From contig CAJOEB010000052.1 in NCBI GenBank assembly GCA_905233775.1, positions 1 to 6,536 on the forward strand: a DNA stretch of 6,536 nucleotides, in the 5' to 3' direction. This DNA comes from an uncultured Alphaproteobacteria bacterium (GTDB taxonomy: Bacteria > Pseudomonadota > Alphaproteobacteria > UBA3830). Both the position numbers and the translations under genes were made by a program. Shown here piece after piece: positions 6,076 through 6,536 of the stretch. Each line of letters opens with the position of its first letter. Within the stretch, counting starts at the first letter, position 1. The notes under the pieces are model-generated. The model worked only from the letters and a program-made list of their open reading frames with translations. It made no database searches and was not told where the DNA came from.

Positions 6076-6536
6076 TTATAAACTCGGAATAAGTTCTATC
6101 GCTTTCTCCTTTACATCTTCCAGAGTTTTCAAAGCACTATAATCAATAGGAGTAGCTGTGATATTATCTAATGATTCTCTACTATTATAATGATCTCCTT
6201 TGACTACAGCGATTAGCAAAAGTATGCCTCTCTCAAATAAAAGTTTTTGTTTTTCTCCGTTGTATTTTAATCTCGCCATTCCTCCATCTCTCTGAGCTAA
6301 TCCGAATAGCGCATTTGGATTTCCTTCCAGAACATGAGGAATAAGAGCATCCGCAGCTTCCGGTATAGAAAACTTAGCTTTATCAGCTGAAGTTTCTGAA
6401 AAAATTGTTTGCAATTCAACTTCGGTAAAATGAGTTACAGAGCTTGTTTGTAATTCCCATTCTCTTTGAAAAAATTCTTTATCAATCCCTCCAACTATAC
6501 CTCTTGGCCGTTGATCCATTCCGATTACATCAAACA
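6076..6536 (-). CDS. Hypothetical protein, partial (5' end off window)
   Basis: The frame is open from the right edge to TAA at 6076-6078, with about 152 residues visible. A Met codon occurs at 6519, but the frame continues upstream through residues FDVIG without a stop and without a Shine-Dalgarno site before that Met. The true start is therefore probably outside the window. The visible part begins GMDQRPRGIVGGIDKEFF and is mixed alpha-helical in appearance, with one hydrophobic segment (ERGILLLIAVV) that could be a buried helix rather than a membrane span. I do not recognise the family. The 45-base gap to the candidate deaminase, with no terminator between them, suggests cotranscription. 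It could be a partner of that protein, but nothing in the sequence shows that directly. Confidence 0.7.
   Translation of the reverse strand, partial: FDVIGMDQRPRGIVGGIDKEFFQREWELQTSSVTHFTEVELQTIFSETSADKAKFSIPEAADALIPHVLEGNPNALFGLAQRDGGMARLKYNGEKQKLLFERGILLLIAVVKGDHYNSRESLDNITATPIDYSALKTLEDVKEKAIELIPSL

Overview
The window is very AT-rich, with sparse gene packing and long AT-rich spacers. Its recognisable core genes (SecB, and a flap-nuclease-only relative of PolA) suggest an alphaproteobacterium. A reduced, host-associated lineage such as Holosporales or Rickettsiales fits best, but this is inferred from gene content and base composition, not from a marker gene. I see no rRNA, tRNA, CRISPR array or transposase.

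Layout, left to right. (1) The start of an exported or lipoprotein-like gene on the minus strand, running off the left edge (1-340). (2) A divergent AT-rich spacer of about 480 bases containing an 89-bp repeat with inverted ends. (3) A plus-strand gene for an unknown exported protein (826-1745). A run of nine G just after its signal peptide breaks the reading frame; ten G or seven G would restore it. A strong intrinsic terminator follows. (4) secB, the Sec-pathway export chaperone (2162-2635). (5) A stand-alone 5'-3' exonuclease equivalent to the N-terminal domain of DNA polymerase I (2728-3654). (6) A small outer-membrane beta-barrel gene (3719-4439). A run of ten C inside its signal peptide breaks the frame; nine C would restore it. 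A terminator follows. (7) A second copy of the 89-bp repeat, in the opposite orientation. (8) A minus-strand pair: a 451-residue exported protein with an H-C-E and C-x-x-C pair typical of zinc-dependent deaminases (4675-6030), preceded by the 3' part of an unrecognised gene that leaves the window on the right (6076-6536).

How it fits together. The window is dominated by export: several secreted or surface proteins surround the SecB chaperone. Two of the exported proteins carry long G or C tracts, which are striking in such AT-rich DNA. Both are one base away from a complete reading frame, which looks like two phase-variable (contingency) loci caught in the OFF state. The inverted 89-bp repeats bracket both switchable genes together with secB and the exonuclease, so recombination between them could invert that block. 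The most novel single protein is the candidate secreted deaminase, which could be a host-directed effector or toxin. That reading rests on motif spacing only.
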